7,239 nucleotides of DNA. Source: Alphaproteobacteria bacterium. GTDB taxonomy: Bacteria > Pseudomonadota > Alphaproteobacteria > RF32 > UBA3637. How positions within the stretch are numbered: the first letter of the stretch is position 1; every line of letters starts with the position of its first letter. Positions 6,331 through 7,239 of this stretch are shown here, in pieces. The notes beneath the pieces are model-generated. The model was not told the DNA's origin. It did not search any database and saw only the letters and a program-made list of their open reading frames with translations. The translations under genes and the position numbers were made by a program. The stretch is taken from positions 1-7,239 of the forward strand of contig JAFQJY010000029.1 of the NCBI GenBank assembly GCA_017414845.1, in the 5' to 3' direction.

Positions 6331-7239
6331 CTTCGTCCTCCGTTGCTTTGATTTTTGAAGCCAGTGATGCTGTCAGGAACCTGTCAATTTCACCGTCTAA
6401 AACACCCCCTGTATCCGAAGTTTCCACTTCTGTTCGTAAATCCTTGACCATCTGATACGGTTGCAGAACATAAGAACGTATCTGATGCCCCCAACCGATA
6501 TCCGATTTTTGTTCTTCAATCGCATCTCTTTCGGCATTTTTCTTTTGAAGTTCATATTCGTAGAGCCTTGCACGAAGCATTCGCCACGCCTCATCACGGT
6601 TAGCAAACTGACTTCTTTGATTTTGACATTGGACGACGATACCCGTCGGTTGATGCGTAATACGAATGGCACTGTCTGTTTTATTCACGTGCTGTCCGCC
6701 GGCCCCTGATGCCCGATAGGTATCAATTCGGCAATCAGCCGGATTGATATTGACTTCAATGCTCTCGTCAATTACCGGATAAACCCAAACAGACGAAAAA
6801 CTGGTATGCCGTCTGGCGTTGGAATCAAACGGAGAAATACGCACCAAACGATGAACTCCGCTTTCTGTTTTAAGCCATCCGTAAGCATTTTTTCCTTTAA
6901 TTTTCAAAGTGACGGATTTAAGGCCGGCTTCTTCGCCTTCCATCTCATCCAAAGTTTCTATGCCATAATTATGCTTATTAGCCCAAAAAGTATACATTCG
7001 ACAAAGCATTCCAGCCCAATCACAAGCCTCTGTACCACCGGCTCCCGAATGAATTTCCAAGAACGCATCGCAACCATCAGCTTCTCCTGAAAGAAGTGTT
7101 TCAAGTTCTTGTTCTGATGCCTCTTTTGCAAGCATTTCCAAACTTGCCTCTGCCTCGGCGACCATATCGGTTTCGCCCTCCATCTCAGCCAACTCAATAA
7201 TTTCAACCGTATCTTTTAAGTTTTTTTCAAGATTTTGAT
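6320..7239 (-). CDS. prfB: Peptide chain release factor 2 (5'-truncated by window edge)
   Basis: The visible 305 codons encode the C-terminal five sixths of RF2, which recognises UAA and UGA in the ribosomal A site and triggers peptidyl-tRNA hydrolysis. Diagnostic features are the SPF tripeptide in [19 protein letters not shown] (SPF codons at 6827-6835), which separates RF2 from RF1 (PxT), and the catalytic GGQ in [19 protein letters not shown] (GGQ codons at 6692-6700). [18 protein letters not shown] is the class-I release factor signature near the domain 1/2 border, and the C-terminus is complete (TAA, 6320-6322). The frame stays open upstream to the window edge, so the TTG at 7192 is not the real start. 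About 60 residues, including any programmed +1 frameshift site near codon 26, lie outside the window. It is first among the visible genes of the unit and overlaps DUF47 by 11 nt. Confidence 0.97.
   Translation of the reverse strand, partial: QNLEKNLKDTVEIIELAEMEGETDMVAEAEASLEMLAKEASEQELETLLSGEADGCDAFLEIHSGAGGTEACDWAGMLCRMYTFWANKHNYGIETLDEMEGEEAGLKSVTLKIKGKNAYGWLKTESGVHRLVRISPFDSNARRHTSFSSVWVYPVIDESIEVNINPADCRIDTYRASGAGGQHVNKTDSAIRITHQPTGIVVQCQNQRSQFANRDEAWRMLRARLYEYELQKKNAERDAIEEQKSDIGWGHQIRSYVLQPYQMVKDLRTEVETSDTGGVLDGEIDRFLTASLASKIKATEDEDGR
6337..6341 (-). promoter_or_regulatory. Ribosome binding site for DUF47 inside prfB
   Basis: GGAGG on the minus strand lies 6 nt before the ATG at 6330-6328, within the last codons of prfB. 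The strong site suggests DUF47 is translated by both re-initiation and fresh initiation. Confidence 0.82.

Noticed and set aside
7190..7192. TTG at 7192 as the prfB start
   Set aside because: The same frame continues open to the window edge with residues that fit the RF2 N-terminal domain, so the gene is simply cut by the window.
6397..7206. Several 80-95-codon frames on both strands within prfB
   Set aside because: All are out-of-frame or antisense shadows of a highly conserved gene, without family-like sequence.

Overview
The window reads as part of the chromosome of an AT-rich Gram-negative bacterium. The outer membrane is inferred from a YhdP/AsmA-like envelope protein. The PiT/DUF47 pair and the style of the AsmA-like C-terminus suggest a low-GC, possibly host-associated alphaproteobacterium. 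That placement is inference; no rRNA or other phylogenetic marker is present apart from a partial release factor 2 gene.

Layout. The right three quarters (1577 to 7239) is one tightly packed minus-strand transcription unit, read right to left: prfB (peptide chain release factor 2, N-terminus cut by the window edge), a DUF47/PhoU-like Pit accessory protein, a short PiT-type phosphate permease, and a 1012-residue AsmA/YhdP-like envelope protein. The genes overlap by 11 nt, then 1 nt (TAATG), then abut with no gap (TAAATG), so translational coupling is likely. No promoter is visible for the unit, so it must start beyond the right edge or inside prfB. The left quarter holds two genes I do not recognise, transcribed away from each other from a 157-bp intergenic region with two good sigma-70-type promoters. 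One is a 146-residue basic helical protein (+ strand) that ends at a clear intrinsic terminator. The other is a 277-residue protein (- strand) with a proline/glycine-rich C-terminus made of 14-residue (42-bp) tandem repeats.

How the genes work together. DUF47 and PiT are a known pair for low-affinity inorganic phosphate uptake. The AsmA-like protein probably acts in lipid transfer or homeostasis between the inner and outer membranes. prfB is a housekeeping gene with no obvious functional link to them. The two unknown genes may share regulation through their divergent promoters.

The main curiosities are: a TAG stop that falls inside the tandem repeat array, with repeat units continuing in frame beyond it to the window edge; a PiT permease with Asn where the family usually has Asp in both signature motifs; and the divergent pair of unknown genes. 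I found no mobile element, CRISPR array, tRNA or rRNA, and no convincing new multi-gene system.
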